Part shown: piece by piece, positions 15,532 to 24,282 of the stretch
How the letters are laid out: every line of letters starts with the position of its first letter
How positions within the stretch are numbered: the first letter of the stretch is position 1
From: a virus
Virus record (IMG/VR): IMGVR_UViG_3300030090_005562
Location: 1 to 64,000 of that record
DNA: 64,000 nucleotides
Reading direction: 5' to 3' (one strand)
Position numbers and translations under genes: made by a program
The notes under the pieces: model-generated
Databases searched by the model: none
What the model was told of the DNA's origin: nothing
What the model saw: the letters and a program-made list of their open reading frames with translations, nothing else

Positions 15532-17228
15532 CAAAAGTTAGATGGCCGTGCGGATGCGAGCTTCCGGTTAAGAATACTCCCGACCCAGATATGGTGATTA
15601 ACGTACAGTTTGGAGACACTTTGCCCAAAGGCATTGAGCTAGATGTTTACAACATCAATCTTAATTGCGAAGCTACATGGGATATGATATGCAGCGGGAG
15701 AACCAAGGGTGTATTTCAGTTAGAAAGCGCACTGGGTCGTCAGTGGGCAAAAAAACTCGAGCCCAGAAATATACAAGAGCTTGGAGCTTTGGGGGCTCTA
15801 ATTAGGCCTGGATGTCTCCGAGCTATGAGCGGCAATCCTCCTAAGAGTATGACGCAAAGATATTGCGATAGAAAACACGGAGTTGAAGAGGTCGTTTATC
15901 CTCATGAATCTTTAGAGCCAATACTTAAAAACACTCAGGGCGTTCTAACATTTCAAGAGCAAGCCATGAAGATAGCTGTAGTTCTGGCAGGATTTAACGA
16001 ACAGCAGGCGGATATTCTTCGTAAGGCAATCGGTAAAAAGAAAGCCGATGTTATGCATGAGGTTAAAAGTTCTTTTTTAGAGGGGGCTAAGAAAACAGGA
16101 ATAGTTTCACAGGAGCTTGCTGAAGAAATCTTTGGGTGGATTCAGGAGTCTCAAAGATACTCTTTCAATAAAAGCCATGCAGACGCATACGCTTTAAATG
16201 GATACTGGAGCGCGTTTTGTAAAACGCATATGCCGCTTGAGTTTTACTGCTCTTGGCTTAGAGGCGCTGCCTGGAAGGGTGCAAAGCAATATGAAGAAAT
16301 ATATGACCTAGTAAATGATGCAAAGGTAAATAATATAGACGTTCTTCCTCCAACTCTAGCTGACAAAAGAAACACATTCTACATTAAGGACAAAAAAGTT
16401 TACTTCGGTCTTTCAAGTATTAGGGGTATAGGCACTGCTGTAATTGACAAGATGTTGACCAAGCTAACTGAAATAGAAAACAAACTAAACAGAGGTATTG
16501 GGGCATGGATGTGGCTAGAGTATCTAAAGTACGGAACTGAGTGTGTATCATCCAACGTAACCGAAGGAATGATAAAGGCCGGAGCTTTAGACTTTTTTGA
16601 GCTTTCAAGAAATAGAATGCTTTACGAATATTCTATATGGGCACAACTCAGCCCCACAGAAAAGAAGTGGATTACAAATGAGTATAGCGGATATAAGCTT
16701 CTCGAAGCTCTAAAGGCTTGTCAACCAAAAAGGGTAATGAAGAACAAAGTACAAGTCGCTGGCGGCGGGTGCGTAAACGATAAACGCTCTGACTTTGTTG
16801 GAGACTTAATCACATCACTTAAAAATCCGCCTCATAAATTAGAAGACTCCATGGATTGGATTGCTTGGAATGAGCAAAAAACTTTGGGCGCCCCAATAAC
16901 CTGTAGCAGAGTAGACGCAATTGAGGAGGGTGTACAGGCTAATTGCACCTGCAAAGAATTCATAACTACAAAAAGAAAAGACTACATGAAGTTCGCTGTT
17001 GAGGTCACTAAAGTAAAGGTGGTCAAAACAAAAAAAGGTAAGAACCCAGGTCAAGAAATGGCTTTTCTTACCGTCGAAGACAATAGTTGTTCATTGGATG
17101 ATGTTGTTTTTTTTCCAGACAAATTTCAAGAGTGTCGTGACGCTATATACGAGGGCAATACTATACTAATTCATGGAGAAAGGGGCAGAAACGACTCTCT
17201 GGTTGCCCAGCAGATATGGCAAATCTAG
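15528..17228 (+). CDS. dnaE: DNA polymerase III alpha, C-terminal fragment: fingers and OB-fold
   Basis: 566 residues. After about 50 residues with a WPCGCELPV cysteine pair of unknown role, the sequence joins the DnaE fingers at NLNCEATWDMICSGRTKG followed by VFQLES. It continues with RPGCL, the TFQEQAMKIA segment, DILRKAIGKKK and YSFNKSHADAYA, all expected fingers signatures. The last about 100 residues (KFAVEVTKVKVV, VVFFPDKF, ILIHGE) form the OB-fold. The bacterial tau-binding C-terminal domain appears to be absent. Combined with the N-fragment (1218 residues) the total is close to bacterial DnaE. It must pair with 12845-14803 because it has no catalytic aspartates. Confidence 0.92.
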   Translation: MTKVRWPCGCELPVKNTPDPDMVINVQFGDTLPKGIELDVYNINLNCEATWDMICSGRTKGVFQLESALGRQWAKKLEPRNIQELGALGALIRPGCLRAMSGNPPKSMTQRYCDRKHGVEEVVYPHESLEPILKNTQGVLTFQEQAMKIAVVLAGFNEQQADILRKAIGKKKADVMHEVKSSFLEGAKKTGIVSQELAEEIFGWIQESQRYSFNKSHADAYALNGYWSAFCKTHMPLEFYCSWLRGAAWKGAKQYEEIYDLVNDAKVNNIDVLPPTLADKRNTFYIKDKKVYFGLSSIRGIGTAVIDKMLTKLTEIENKLNRGIGAWMWLEYLKYGTECVSSNVTEGMIKAGALDFFELSRNRMLYEYSIWAQLSPTEKKWITNEYSGYKLLEALKACQPKRVMKNKVQVAGGGCVNDKRSDFVGDLITSLKNPPHKLEDSMDWIAWNEQKTLGAPITCSRVDAIEEGVQANCTCKEFITTKRKDYMKFAVEVTKVKVVKTKKGKNPGQEMAFLTVEDNSCSLDDVVFFPDKFQECRDAIYEGNTILIHGERGRNDSLVAQQIWQI

Positions 17229-17229
17229 C

Positions 17230-17259
17230 TTGACATTGCTGTTCGTTTCTTGTTATTTT
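17230..17259 (+). promoter_or_regulatory. Sigma70-type promoter, TTGACA-N18-TATTTT
   Basis: TTGACA at 17230-17235 and TATTTT at 17254-17259 with an 18-base spacer (or TTATTT at 17253-17258 with 17). The ATG of the next gene is at 17265, so transcription would begin at or next to the start codon, giving a leaderless message. It occupies the only real gap between the replication and glycan blocks. Confidence 0.65.
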
Positions 17260-17264
17260 ATTGT

Positions 17265-18956
17265 ATGGAAAGAAAACTAAGAGTTCTTTGGTGCGGCGAA
17301 GCTAGCTTTCTAAATACTGGATATTCTGTATATGCTAAAGAATTACTGAATAGGCTACATTCTTCTAATAAATACGAGATAGCAGAGCTTGGTTGTTATG
17401 CCGCGCACGATGACCCCAATATATACGAAGTGCCGTGGAGGTTTTATCCAACGCTACCAATAAATGATAGTGAGCGCAATATTTATGCATCTAGCCCAAA
17501 TGCTCAATTTGGGGAATGGAGATTTGACGAAATATGTTTAGATTTTAAACCGGACGTTGTAATAGATATCAGAGATTGGTGGATGATGGAGTACCAAGAC
17601 AGGTCTCCGTTTAGGCAATTTTTCAAATGGGCCATAATGCCAACCGTAGACTCTGAGCCTCAGCAAGAGCAATATATAAGCACATACATGAACGCGGATG
17701 CCGTCTTTACATATTCTGAATTTGGCAAACGAGTATTGGAAGGTGACAGCAATAACAACATAAACGTGCTAGACATTTGTTCGCCCGCAGCTAATTTTGA
17801 TTTCTTAAAGCCTTCGTCTAATAAAAAGCAACACAAAAAAATGTTTGGGTTTCTAGATGATGTGACCTTAGTCGGCACAGTAATGAGAAATCAAAGACGA
17901 AAGCTGTATCCAAATCTAATATCAACATTCAGAAAACTCTTAGACGAAGACGCAGGCCTTCAAAAGAATACCTTTCTTTACATACACTCATCATATCCAG
18001 ATGTTGGGTGGGATTTACCATATTTTCTTAAAAGATACAATATGGGCAACCACACTTTGTTTACTTACAAGTGCAAATCCTGCGGCTCTTTCTTCCCTTC
18101 ATTTTTTCAGGGGTCATTAATTCCGTGCGCTAGATGCGGACAAAAAACCGCCGTAATGCCAAACACAAACTTTGGAGTAACAACTGAAGAGCTTGGACAA
18201 ATAATAAATTGCTTTGACTTATATGTGCAGTATTCAGTATGCGAGGGCTTTGGAATGCCTCAAGTGGAGGCTGCTGCGTGCGGTGTCCCAGTAATATCAG
18301 TAGATTACTCTGCTATGGAAAGTGTCGGTAAAAACATAAAAGCGGATATGGTTAAAAATAAAGATTTTTTCTGGGACTTAAATACACATTCGCAGCGTTC
18401 GATACCAGACGATGAAGACCTCCTTGAGAAAATGAAAAAGTTCATAAAGCTTCCGCAAAGCATGAAAAGCAAAAAAGGCATGGATGCTTACATGGGCGTT
18501 AAGAAGAATTACAGCTGGGATAAATGCGCTAAATCTTGGGAAAAATACCTGGACTCAGTTGAGATTAAAGATGAAAAAGAAACTTGGCTATCAGAACCAA
18601 AGACAATTGACATACCAAGCGAGATTCCAGCAAATTTTGACAACGAGCAGATAATAGACTGGTCAGTTCAGAATATACTTGGAGGAAAACAATATATAGA
18701 CGATTATGTATGTTTAAGAATTTTAAGAGACCTGAACTCTGGACAATCTATGTCTGGTCATTTTGGACTTTATTATAATGAGTTTAGCTCTTTCGATAAC
18801 AATCTTGCATCAACAGCGTTTACACAGCAGGAGGCCGTTAGAAATCTCATAGAGATTAGACAAAAGATTAACTCAGCAGAGGAAATAAGGGCACATATGA
18901 TTGCGTGTAAGAATGATGAATGGAAAAGCGAGTTTTTAATGGGGGTTAAACCATGA
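17265..18956 (+). CDS. GT4-type glycosyltransferase with an internal zinc ribbon
   Basis: Start taken at ATG 17265 (MERKLRVLWCGEASFLNTG), since an upstream in-frame start at 17250 lies inside the promoter. The C-terminal donor domain has LVGTVMRNQRRK, a VQYSVCEGFGMPQVEAAACGVPVIS segment whose EGFGMPxxEAxxxGVPVI pattern is the GT4 nucleotide-sugar site, and a later helical tail. Between the two Rossmann-like halves sits an unusual insertion with Cys270, Cys273, Cys288 and Cys291, a probable zinc ribbon. Donor and acceptor sugars cannot be read. At 563 residues it is longer than most GT4 enzymes because of this insertion and a C-terminal extension. Confidence 0.82.
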   Translation: MERKLRVLWCGEASFLNTGYSVYAKELLNRLHSSNKYEIAELGCYAAHDDPNIYEVPWRFYPTLPINDSERNIYASSPNAQFGEWRFDEICLDFKPDVVIDIRDWWMMEYQDRSPFRQFFKWAIMPTVDSEPQQEQYISTYMNADAVFTYSEFGKRVLEGDSNNNINVLDICSPAANFDFLKPSSNKKQHKKMFGFLDDVTLVGTVMRNQRRKLYPNLISTFRKLLDEDAGLQKNTFLYIHSSYPDVGWDLPYFLKRYNMGNHTLFTYKCKSCGSFFPSFFQGSLIPCARCGQKTAVMPNTNFGVTTEELGQIINCFDLYVQYSVCEGFGMPQVEAAACGVPVISVDYSAMESVGKNIKADMVKNKDFFWDLNTHSQRSIPDDEDLLEKMKKFIKLPQSMKSKKGMDAYMGVKKNYSWDKCAKSWEKYLDSVEIKDEKETWLSEPKTIDIPSEIPANFDNEQIIDWSVQNILGGKQYIDDYVCLRILRDLNSGQSMSGHFGLYYNEFSSFDNNLASTAFTQQEAVRNLIEIRQKINSAEEIRAHMIACKNDEWKSEFLMGVKP

Positions 18957-20146
18957 AAGTTTTGTACCTTGGCTGCTATAGGGATGGCACAGGCTGGGCA
19001 AACGCAGCGATAAATTATATACTGTCACTAGACGCGGCTGGGGTTGAGGTTGCCCCTAGATTTATAAAGCTAAATGACAGGAATGCCGAAATTCCAAAAA
19101 GAATTGAACTGCTAGAAAAAAACAGCGATAAAAATTGCGATGTTGTAATACAGCACATTCTTCCGCATCAAATAGATTATAGGGGAGAATTTGATAAAAA
19201 TATATGCTTGTACGTGGCAGAAACCGATAACTGCAAAAATAGCGCTTGGCCAGACAGGATAAATTTAATGGACGAGGCTTGGGTTCCAAATCACCACCTT
19301 GCAAAAGATTTTTGCACAAACAGCGGCATATCGACCAAGCATTTTATTGTGCCCCATGCATGCGATGTATCAAAATACCAAAAGTCATACAACAAATTAG
19401 AAATTCCTCACTTAAAAAATAAGTTTGTCTTTTATTATGTAGGAGAAATAACTAGAAGAAAAAATATAGGCGCTCTAATGAAAGCGTTTCATTTAGAATT
19501 TGAGAAAAATGAAAACGTAGCACTACTTATAAAAGGCCATATTCCAGGACAATCTGCTGGGCAAGCAGAAGAATATTTAAGAGACATGTCTAATAAAATA
19601 AAAGACGGACTAAAAATACACAGGAGCCACTCTAGCCATCATCAGGAAGTTTTTATCTGCGACTATTTGCCTGAAGAGCAAATATTTGACATACACAATA
19701 CGTGCGACTGTTTTGTTTCCTCGAGCTTTGGAGAGGCGTGGGGGATACCAATCTTTGACGCAATGTCCATGGGTAATACGCCTATATCTTGCGATAACGG
19801 AGGCCCATCCGATTTTTTAAGTCAAGGCGGCGGCCTGCTTACAGAATGCAGAAAAGAGCCCTGCTTTGGTGTATTTGATAGTTTTGACGACCTTTATACA
19901 GCAAAAGAGAATTGGTACTCAATAGACATTAATTGCCTTAGAAAAAATATGCGTGAAATTTTTGAGGACTCTGACAAAAGAGAGCGGATTGCCTCCGTGG
20001 GAATACAGACCGCGTACAATTATTCCTACTCAAAGGTTGGCTCAATAATGAAAAATACTCTTGAAAATACAAATAAGCAATATTTCAATCAAGGCAATGA
20101 TATACTACAAAAACACTCAATAGAAAAGCTAATAACACATGCCTAG
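18953..20146 (+). CDS. GT4-family glycosyltransferase
   Basis: 397 residues, GT-B fold. The N-terminal domain begins KVLYLGCYRDGTGWANAA, typical of nucleotide-sugar transferases with a glycine-rich acceptor loop. The C-terminal donor half has FVFYYVGEITRRKNI, ALLIKGHI, and SSSFGEAWGIPIFDAMSMG, the conserved E-x7-E-like region of GT4. It presumably adds a hexose or derivative to the phage-encoded glycan. It overlaps both neighbours (ATGA upstream, 8 bases downstream), indicating translational coupling with the preceding zinc-ribbon transferase. Confidence 0.82.
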   Translation: MKVLYLGCYRDGTGWANAAINYILSLDAAGVEVAPRFIKLNDRNAEIPKRIELLEKNSDKNCDVVIQHILPHQIDYRGEFDKNICLYVAETDNCKNSAWPDRINLMDEAWVPNHHLAKDFCTNSGISTKHFIVPHACDVSKYQKSYNKLEIPHLKNKFVFYYVGEITRRKNIGALMKAFHLEFEKNENVALLIKGHIPGQSAGQAEEYLRDMSNKIKDGLKIHRSHSSHHQEVFICDYLPEEQIFDIHNTCDCFVSSSFGEAWGIPIFDAMSMGNTPISCDNGGPSDFLSQGGGLLTECRKEPCFGVFDSFDDLYTAKENWYSIDINCLRKNMREIFEDSDKRERIASVGIQTAYNYSYSKVGSIMKNTLENTNKQYFNQGNDILQKHSIEKLITHA

Positions 20147-21152
20147 TTTAGTTCAAACTGTATTAAGAAATGCCACAAGAAAATCAGGCGAACCAATAAA
20201 TATATTGACGTTCCCAACGCACGAAAGATATCAGTGGAATATTAGTAAAACTGGTCAAAATTTCTATCTTTGGCAGGGTGAAGGAATAAAGCCGTGGAGA
20301 GGGGATTATGCAAAAGTGCCACAAGGAACAGTGCTTTTAAACCCTGAGAATGGCTCCAATCAAATACCTCCAGAGGTTGACCTTGATTTGGTTTTAAGCC
20401 AAAATAAATTTGGGCAGTTTGAAATAGCAAAACAAATAGCGTCTCAGCTTGCCTTGCCTCTAGTAAGCATAGAACACACCCTGCCTATGGAGTCTTGGAA
20501 TGAGCAGCAATTGATTCAACTCTACAATATGAAGGGCGACGTAAATATTTTCATATCTGATTACAGTAGAAAAAGATGGGGATGGAGAGATGATGAGGCC
20601 CTTGTTCTTCATCATGGAATTGATTCCGTTGAGTTCTCTCCAGGCGAAAATGTAAAAAGAGAAAAGGTTGCTCTTTCGGTTGTTAATGATTGGATTAACA
20701 GAGATTGGTGCTGCGGGTTTAATCTGTGGAGACAAATAACTGAGTATCCAGAAAGCAATTTTCCCGTTGTAGTGCTAGGTGATACTCCAGGCCTTTCTAA
20801 ATCAGCTAAATCTACTGAGGAGCTTATAGAAACTTACAGGAAAAGCCTAGTGTTTTTAAATACATCTTTAATATCTCCTGTGCCAACATCGTTACTTGAA
20901 GCGATGTCTTGTGGCTGTGCGGTAGTTAGCACGGCAACCTGCATGATACCAGAAATTATAGAAAACGGTAAAAACGGTTACATATCAAATGACCCAAATG
21001 AGTTGCGAAAATTTGTTAAAAAGCTTTTAGATGACGAAGAGCTAGCGATAGAGTTGGGTAAAAATGCACGGCAGACAATAATTGATAACTTCTCTTTAAC
21101 TGATTTTGTCAGTAATTGGAACCAAATTTTTTATGGAGTATTGAATGAGTAA
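20139..21152 (+). CDS. GT4-family glycosyltransferase
   Basis: 337 residues. The C-terminal half carries the GT4 donor signature PVPTSLLEAMSCGCAVVSTA, followed by ENGKNGYISNDPNELRKFV and a final helix, a very standard ending. The N-terminal half includes LSQNKFGQFEIAKQIA and HTLPMESWNEQQL, consistent with an acceptor-binding Rossmann domain. Acceptor and donor cannot be inferred. It is the third consecutive glycosyltransferase of the block and overlaps both neighbours by 8 bases. Confidence 0.82.
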   Translation: MPSLVQTVLRNATRKSGEPINILTFPTHERYQWNISKTGQNFYLWQGEGIKPWRGDYAKVPQGTVLLNPENGSNQIPPEVDLDLVLSQNKFGQFEIAKQIASQLALPLVSIEHTLPMESWNEQQLIQLYNMKGDVNIFISDYSRKRWGWRDDEALVLHHGIDSVEFSPGENVKREKVALSVVNDWINRDWCCGFNLWRQITEYPESNFPVVVLGDTPGLSKSAKSTEELIETYRKSLVFLNTSLISPVPTSLLEAMSCGCAVVSTATCMIPEIIENGKNGYISNDPNELRKFVKKLLDDEELAIELGKNARQTIIDNFSLTDFVSNWNQIFYGVLNE

Positions 21153-21630
21153 AGTTAATTTAATTTACGGCGCTGGCGATGTAATGGAGACGCATATTAA
21201 CATTAATCCGTTTGCAGATAATCCGGACGGAAATATCCTGATAAGAGCAGACATAACAAATCTCGACAAGCACGTTGATGACGGAGAGCTTTATGAGCTT
21301 AGGGCTGTTGATGTGATTAATTACATCGAAATTGATAAGGTTGAAAGCACAATAAATAATTGGTGCCAGAAAATAAGGCTTGGAGGTAAAATTATTATAG
21401 GCGGAATTGACTTAATGGAGGTCTGTAAGTCTTTCTCGGAATATAAATCTGATTTAACAGAGGCTAATATTTTATTGCATGGCTCACAAGAAAAACCATA
21501 CTTGATAAAACGCTCAAGCTTTACGTCTCTTGGATTGTCAGATTATTTGCAATCAAAATTTAATTTTACAATAATCAAAAAAAGAATTAATTCTTACAAA
21601 ATGATTATTGAAGCTAGGAGAGAAAAATGA
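21145..21630 (+). CDS. SAM-dependent methyltransferase-like protein, 161 aa
   Basis: A short Rossmann-like methyltransferase. It has NLIYGAGDVMETHINI, a compressed glycine-rich SAM loop followed by the acidic residue that binds ribose, then an ELRAVDVINYI strand and LGGKIIIGGIDLMEV, the LRPGG-like motif VI turn. Proteins of this compact type occur in phage and bacterial polysaccharide loci and are predicted to methylate sugars; this one has no visible substrate-recognition domain. It overlaps the previous transferase by 8 bases and the next gene by ATGA. Confidence 0.65.
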   Translation: MSKVNLIYGAGDVMETHININPFADNPDGNILIRADITNLDKHVDDGELYELRAVDVINYIEIDKVESTINNWCQKIRLGGKIIIGGIDLMEVCKSFSEYKSDLTEANILLHGSQEKPYLIKRSSFTSLGLSDYLQSKFNFTIIKKRINSYKMIIEARREK

Positions 21631-22523
21631 ATTTAAATTTTAATGAGGCGCAGTGGGAGCATCATGCAAAGACAAATAAAATTATTTTTAGCTCATGTAA
21701 GGATTGTGTTTTTTTTAAATCGCCAGACGAGTGTTCTTGTGGTAGACTAGAAAAATTTACAAACATTAGTGTTGATATAGTAGATGACAATAACAATATT
21801 GAGTACAAAGTAATTAATGGAAGAATATGCAATATGTACAGAACTGGCGATTGGCTCAAAGCTTTAAATATATCTGAAAAGCCGAATAGCCATCTTAAAA
21901 AGATAGCCAGAAAAGAAGTTCAAGTAAAATGTAGTTTTGTAATTATATGCGACGATGATGACGAGACGAGAAAAATAACTGATGAAAAAGAGATTAGGGC
22001 AAAATCAAAAGAAAAAATATCGCTGATTGTAGAAACAATGCAAAGCATTTTATCGTCTGCAATAGAGCCAGAAGAAATAATTTTTCTAAATGAGAGCTGG
22101 ATAAAACCGTATGATTTTATAAACTACTTGAGAATACAATGTAAAGAAAACAACATAAAATGTAAATGGAGATTAGAGCATTTTGGAGATTTTTCGGCTA
22201 AAGACTCAAGCAACAGAGACGATAATCTAAAAAATGTTTTAAAGACAATAACCAAAGGCTATTGTTCAATATTTTTTAATGGAGAAATTGTAGGTAAAAA
22301 TTACTTAGAAGGAATAGACTGCAAATTAAATGATGAGTTAAAACCCTTCTTGATAGTAAAACCGAGAGAAGGAATTTCAGGAATAGTTATCAACAGCATT
22401 CTTTTTAAACAATTTTTTTCAAATAAAAATTCCTATACCATCGAGTCATTTATTAAACAAGTTGAGAAAGTAGCCGAGGAGCAAAAATGCCCACACCTGA
22501 TTCAACACCTAGACCAAGAGTAA
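21627..22523 (+). CDS. Hypothetical protein with N-terminal cysteine cluster, possibly a degenerate GT-A protein
   Basis: 298 residues, not firmly recognised. The N-terminus has a tight cysteine cluster (CKDCVFF ... DECSCG), which could bind zinc or an Fe-S cluster. The middle carries FVIICDDDD, then AIEPEEIIFLNESWIKP and YDFINYLR, a layout reminiscent of a GT-A nucleotide-binding domain, but a clean DxD donor motif is missing or displaced. It lies inside the glycosyltransferase run with ATGA upstream and a 37-base overlap with the following GT2 gene. An accessory or degenerate transferase is the best guess. Confidence 0.4.
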   Translation: MNLNFNEAQWEHHAKTNKIIFSSCKDCVFFKSPDECSCGRLEKFTNISVDIVDDNNNIEYKVINGRICNMYRTGDWLKALNISEKPNSHLKKIARKEVQVKCSFVIICDDDDETRKITDEKEIRAKSKEKISLIVETMQSILSSAIEPEEIIFLNESWIKPYDFINYLRIQCKENNIKCKWRLEHFGDFSAKDSSNRDDNLKNVLKTITKGYCSIFFNGEIVGKNYLEGIDCKLNDELKPFLIVKPREGISGIVINSILFKQFFSNKNSYTIESFIKQVEKVAEEQKCPHLIQHLDQE

Positions 22524-23221
22524 CGGTTGTAATACCTTGTCATAATCACGCTGACATGGTAGCAAACGCCGTCAGAAGCGTTCTCATTCAGGACTATAGG
22601 CCTATAAAAATATGTATTGTTGATGACGGCTCAACAGACAATCCTCGTGCATCAGTAGAAAGAATCGAAACTGATATAGAAATATCGTTTATAAAAAACG
22701 ATTCACCGACTGGGCCTTCGGCAGCTAGAAACATAGCAATAGATACAATGTGGAATGATACGGATTTCTTTGTTATGCTTGATGCTGACGATTTATACAT
22801 GCAAGGGAAAATATCAAAATCCGTCGAAAAATTTCTAGAATATTCAGAGCATGCTGGAATAGTATATACTGACGCGATAATAAAAAACATAAAAACATTT
22901 ACGGAAGTTCATGAATTTAGACATTATTTTGACAGGGTGGAATTAGAAAAAGAATGCATCATATCCAACACGCCCATGATTTCCAAGAAAGCGTTCGAGT
23001 CATGCGGTGGTTACGATGAAAACATGAGAACCTGCGAAGATTGGGATTTGTGGCTTAGGATAACAGAAAATTTTATGGCTATACACATACCAGAACCCCT
23101 TCACATCTACCATGTAACGGGAAAAAACTCTTCGGATGTTGTTTCCCAGGAAGTTTGGCAAGAAAACTGGGCTAAAATAAGTCAAAGAATAGCAGAAAGA
23201 AGGCATGGCATTAGCGGCTAG
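22487..23221 (+). CDS. GT2-family glycosyltransferase
   Basis: 244 residues. The N-terminus VTVVIPCHNHADMV is the classic GT2 start. The uridine-binding Asp lies in KICIVDDGSTDN, the DxD-type metal site is in FVMLDADDLY, and the catalytic region has GGYDENMRTCEDWDLWLRI, where ED is the usual base motif. This is a complete inverting GT-A transferase acting on a nucleotide sugar in the cytoplasm. It is preceded by a Pro-rich leader (MPTPDSTPRP). The 37-base overlap with the upstream gene means the frames are interlocked, but the assigned ATG is the only sensible one. Confidence 0.88.
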   Translation: MPTPDSTPRPRVTVVIPCHNHADMVANAVRSVLIQDYRPIKICIVDDGSTDNPRASVERIETDIEISFIKNDSPTGPSAARNIAIDTMWNDTDFFVMLDADDLYMQGKISKSVEKFLEYSEHAGIVYTDAIIKNIKTFTEVHEFRHYFDRVELEKECIISNTPMISKKAFESCGGYDENMRTCEDWDLWLRITENFMAIHIPEPLHIYHVTGKNSSDVVSQEVWQENWAKISQRIAERRHGISG

Positions 23222-23945
23222 AAATATAACATCGACTAAGAAGCTATATAAATCAAATTCGTCTGATATAAGCGTCATCATACCAGCGGCTGGCATGGGT
23301 CATAGAATGAAGTCGTATGGGCCTAAGGGCTTAATAAATCTTTACGATGACACAAGTCTGCTAGAAAGGCAGCTAGAATTAATATGGGCAGTATATCCGA
23401 AGGCGGATGTGTTTTTAGTCGTCGGCTTTGAGGCCGAAAAAATAATGTCTAAGCTAGATGATTATCCTGTAAGGTTCATTTCAAATCCAATACACACGGA
23501 CACGAATGTTCTGTACAGCATATCCCTTGCTTTACAAGCGTGCTTATCTAAAGAAGTTCTTATAGTCTATGGAGATTTAATTTTTAACGAATCGTGCATA
23601 AGAAACCTTAGAGGTCGTTCCAGAGTAGTTGTAGAGGATGCAGGAATGATGAAAAAGACGGAGGTTGGAGTTTGTGTGCAAGGGAAAATGGCTATAAACT
23701 TTTCGTTTGGTTTAGACACTAAATGGGCTCAAATATCATATCTTACAGGAAATGAGCTGGATTTATTTAAACATATATGCCTTAAGAGAGAAACCTCGCA
23801 GTGGCTTGGCTATGAAGCTTTGAACTATGTGTTAGAAAATGGAGGAGAAATAGAGGCCGTGCATCAAAAGTCAATGAAAATATTTGAAATAGATTCTGCA
23901 AGAGATTTAGAGAAAATACCAAAAAACAAATTGACGTTTGGCTAG
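23205..23945 (+). CDS. MobA/LicC-like nucleotidyltransferase
   Basis: 246 residues. The NTP-binding loop reads VIIPAAGMGHRMKSYGPKGLINL, with the G-x-G-x-R-M and PKG elements of sugar-phosphate or choline-phosphate nucleotidyltransferases. VLIVYGDLIFN holds the metal-binding Asp. The lack of the standard RmlA tail, and the size, put it nearer LicC or MobA-type cytidylyl- or uridylyltransferases than glucose-1-phosphate thymidylyltransferase. It probably activates a small alcohol or sugar phosphate for the glycan. It could instead supply a nucleotide sugar to one of the flanking transferases; the exact substrate is open. Confidence 0.7.
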   Translation: MALAARNITSTKKLYKSNSSDISVIIPAAGMGHRMKSYGPKGLINLYDDTSLLERQLELIWAVYPKADVFLVVGFEAEKIMSKLDDYPVRFISNPIHTDTNVLYSISLALQACLSKEVLIVYGDLIFNESCIRNLRGRSRVVVEDAGMMKKTEVGVCVQGKMAINFSFGLDTKWAQISYLTGNELDLFKHICLKRETSQWLGYEALNYVLENGGEIEAVHQKSMKIFEIDSARDLEKIPKNKLTFG

Positions 23946-23964
23946 TTTAGGTTTTACAATAGTT

Positions 23965-24282
23965 ATGAGAACTTCTATAGACGTTAGCAAGCTTAAAAGA
24001 AACACAAAAATAATGGTTGAAACTGAGTCAACTGTTTTTGAAATCATTGTCACCGGACCAAAAACTGGGTCTGTGCTGGTTAGCGGAGGTATTGCTTTTG
24101 TAAGACCGACGAAAGCGAAAGTCGTTTGCCTAATCCAAAAGAGAAGGTCAATTGTATTTATGTACAAAAATAAAAACGGCAAAGACGATTCTTTTACAAC
24201 ATCACACGTTTTAAGCGCTACAGTTTCTTCTTCAGACGGTTCGTGGTATTATCACGCAATAGAGAAAAAAGAAAAATCATGA
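23965..24282 (+). CDS. Small beta-rich hypothetical protein
   Basis: Start taken at ATG 23965 (MRTSIDVSKLKRNTKIMV); the TTG at 23938 would begin inside the previous gene's stop region. The 105-residue sequence alternates hydrophobic and polar residues (MVETESTVFEIIVTG, GSVLVSGG, VVCLIQ) like a small beta barrel. No catalytic motif is visible. Neighbouring genes are a nucleotidyltransferase and a glycosyltransferase, so an accessory role in glycan assembly is possible but undemonstrated. Confidence 0.5.
   Translation: MRTSIDVSKLKRNTKIMVETESTVFEIIVTGPKTGSVLVSGGIAFVRPTKAKVVCLIQKRRSIVFMYKNKNGKDDSFTTSHVLSATVSSSDGSWYYHAIEKKEKS

Noticed and set aside
14700-15700. Split intein joining the two DnaE fragments
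   Set aside because: The N-fragment ends in native palm sequence (SIGDFR) with no intein N-domain, and the C-fragment lacks the terminal His-Asn before a Cys/Ser/Thr; the N-C in NLNCEA is preceded by Leu and aligns with normal DnaE fingers.
23205-23945. RmlA (glucose-1-phosphate thymidylyltransferase)
   Set aside because: The motif pattern and length fit LicC/MobA-like enzymes better, and it is far from RmlB and the ketoisomerase.
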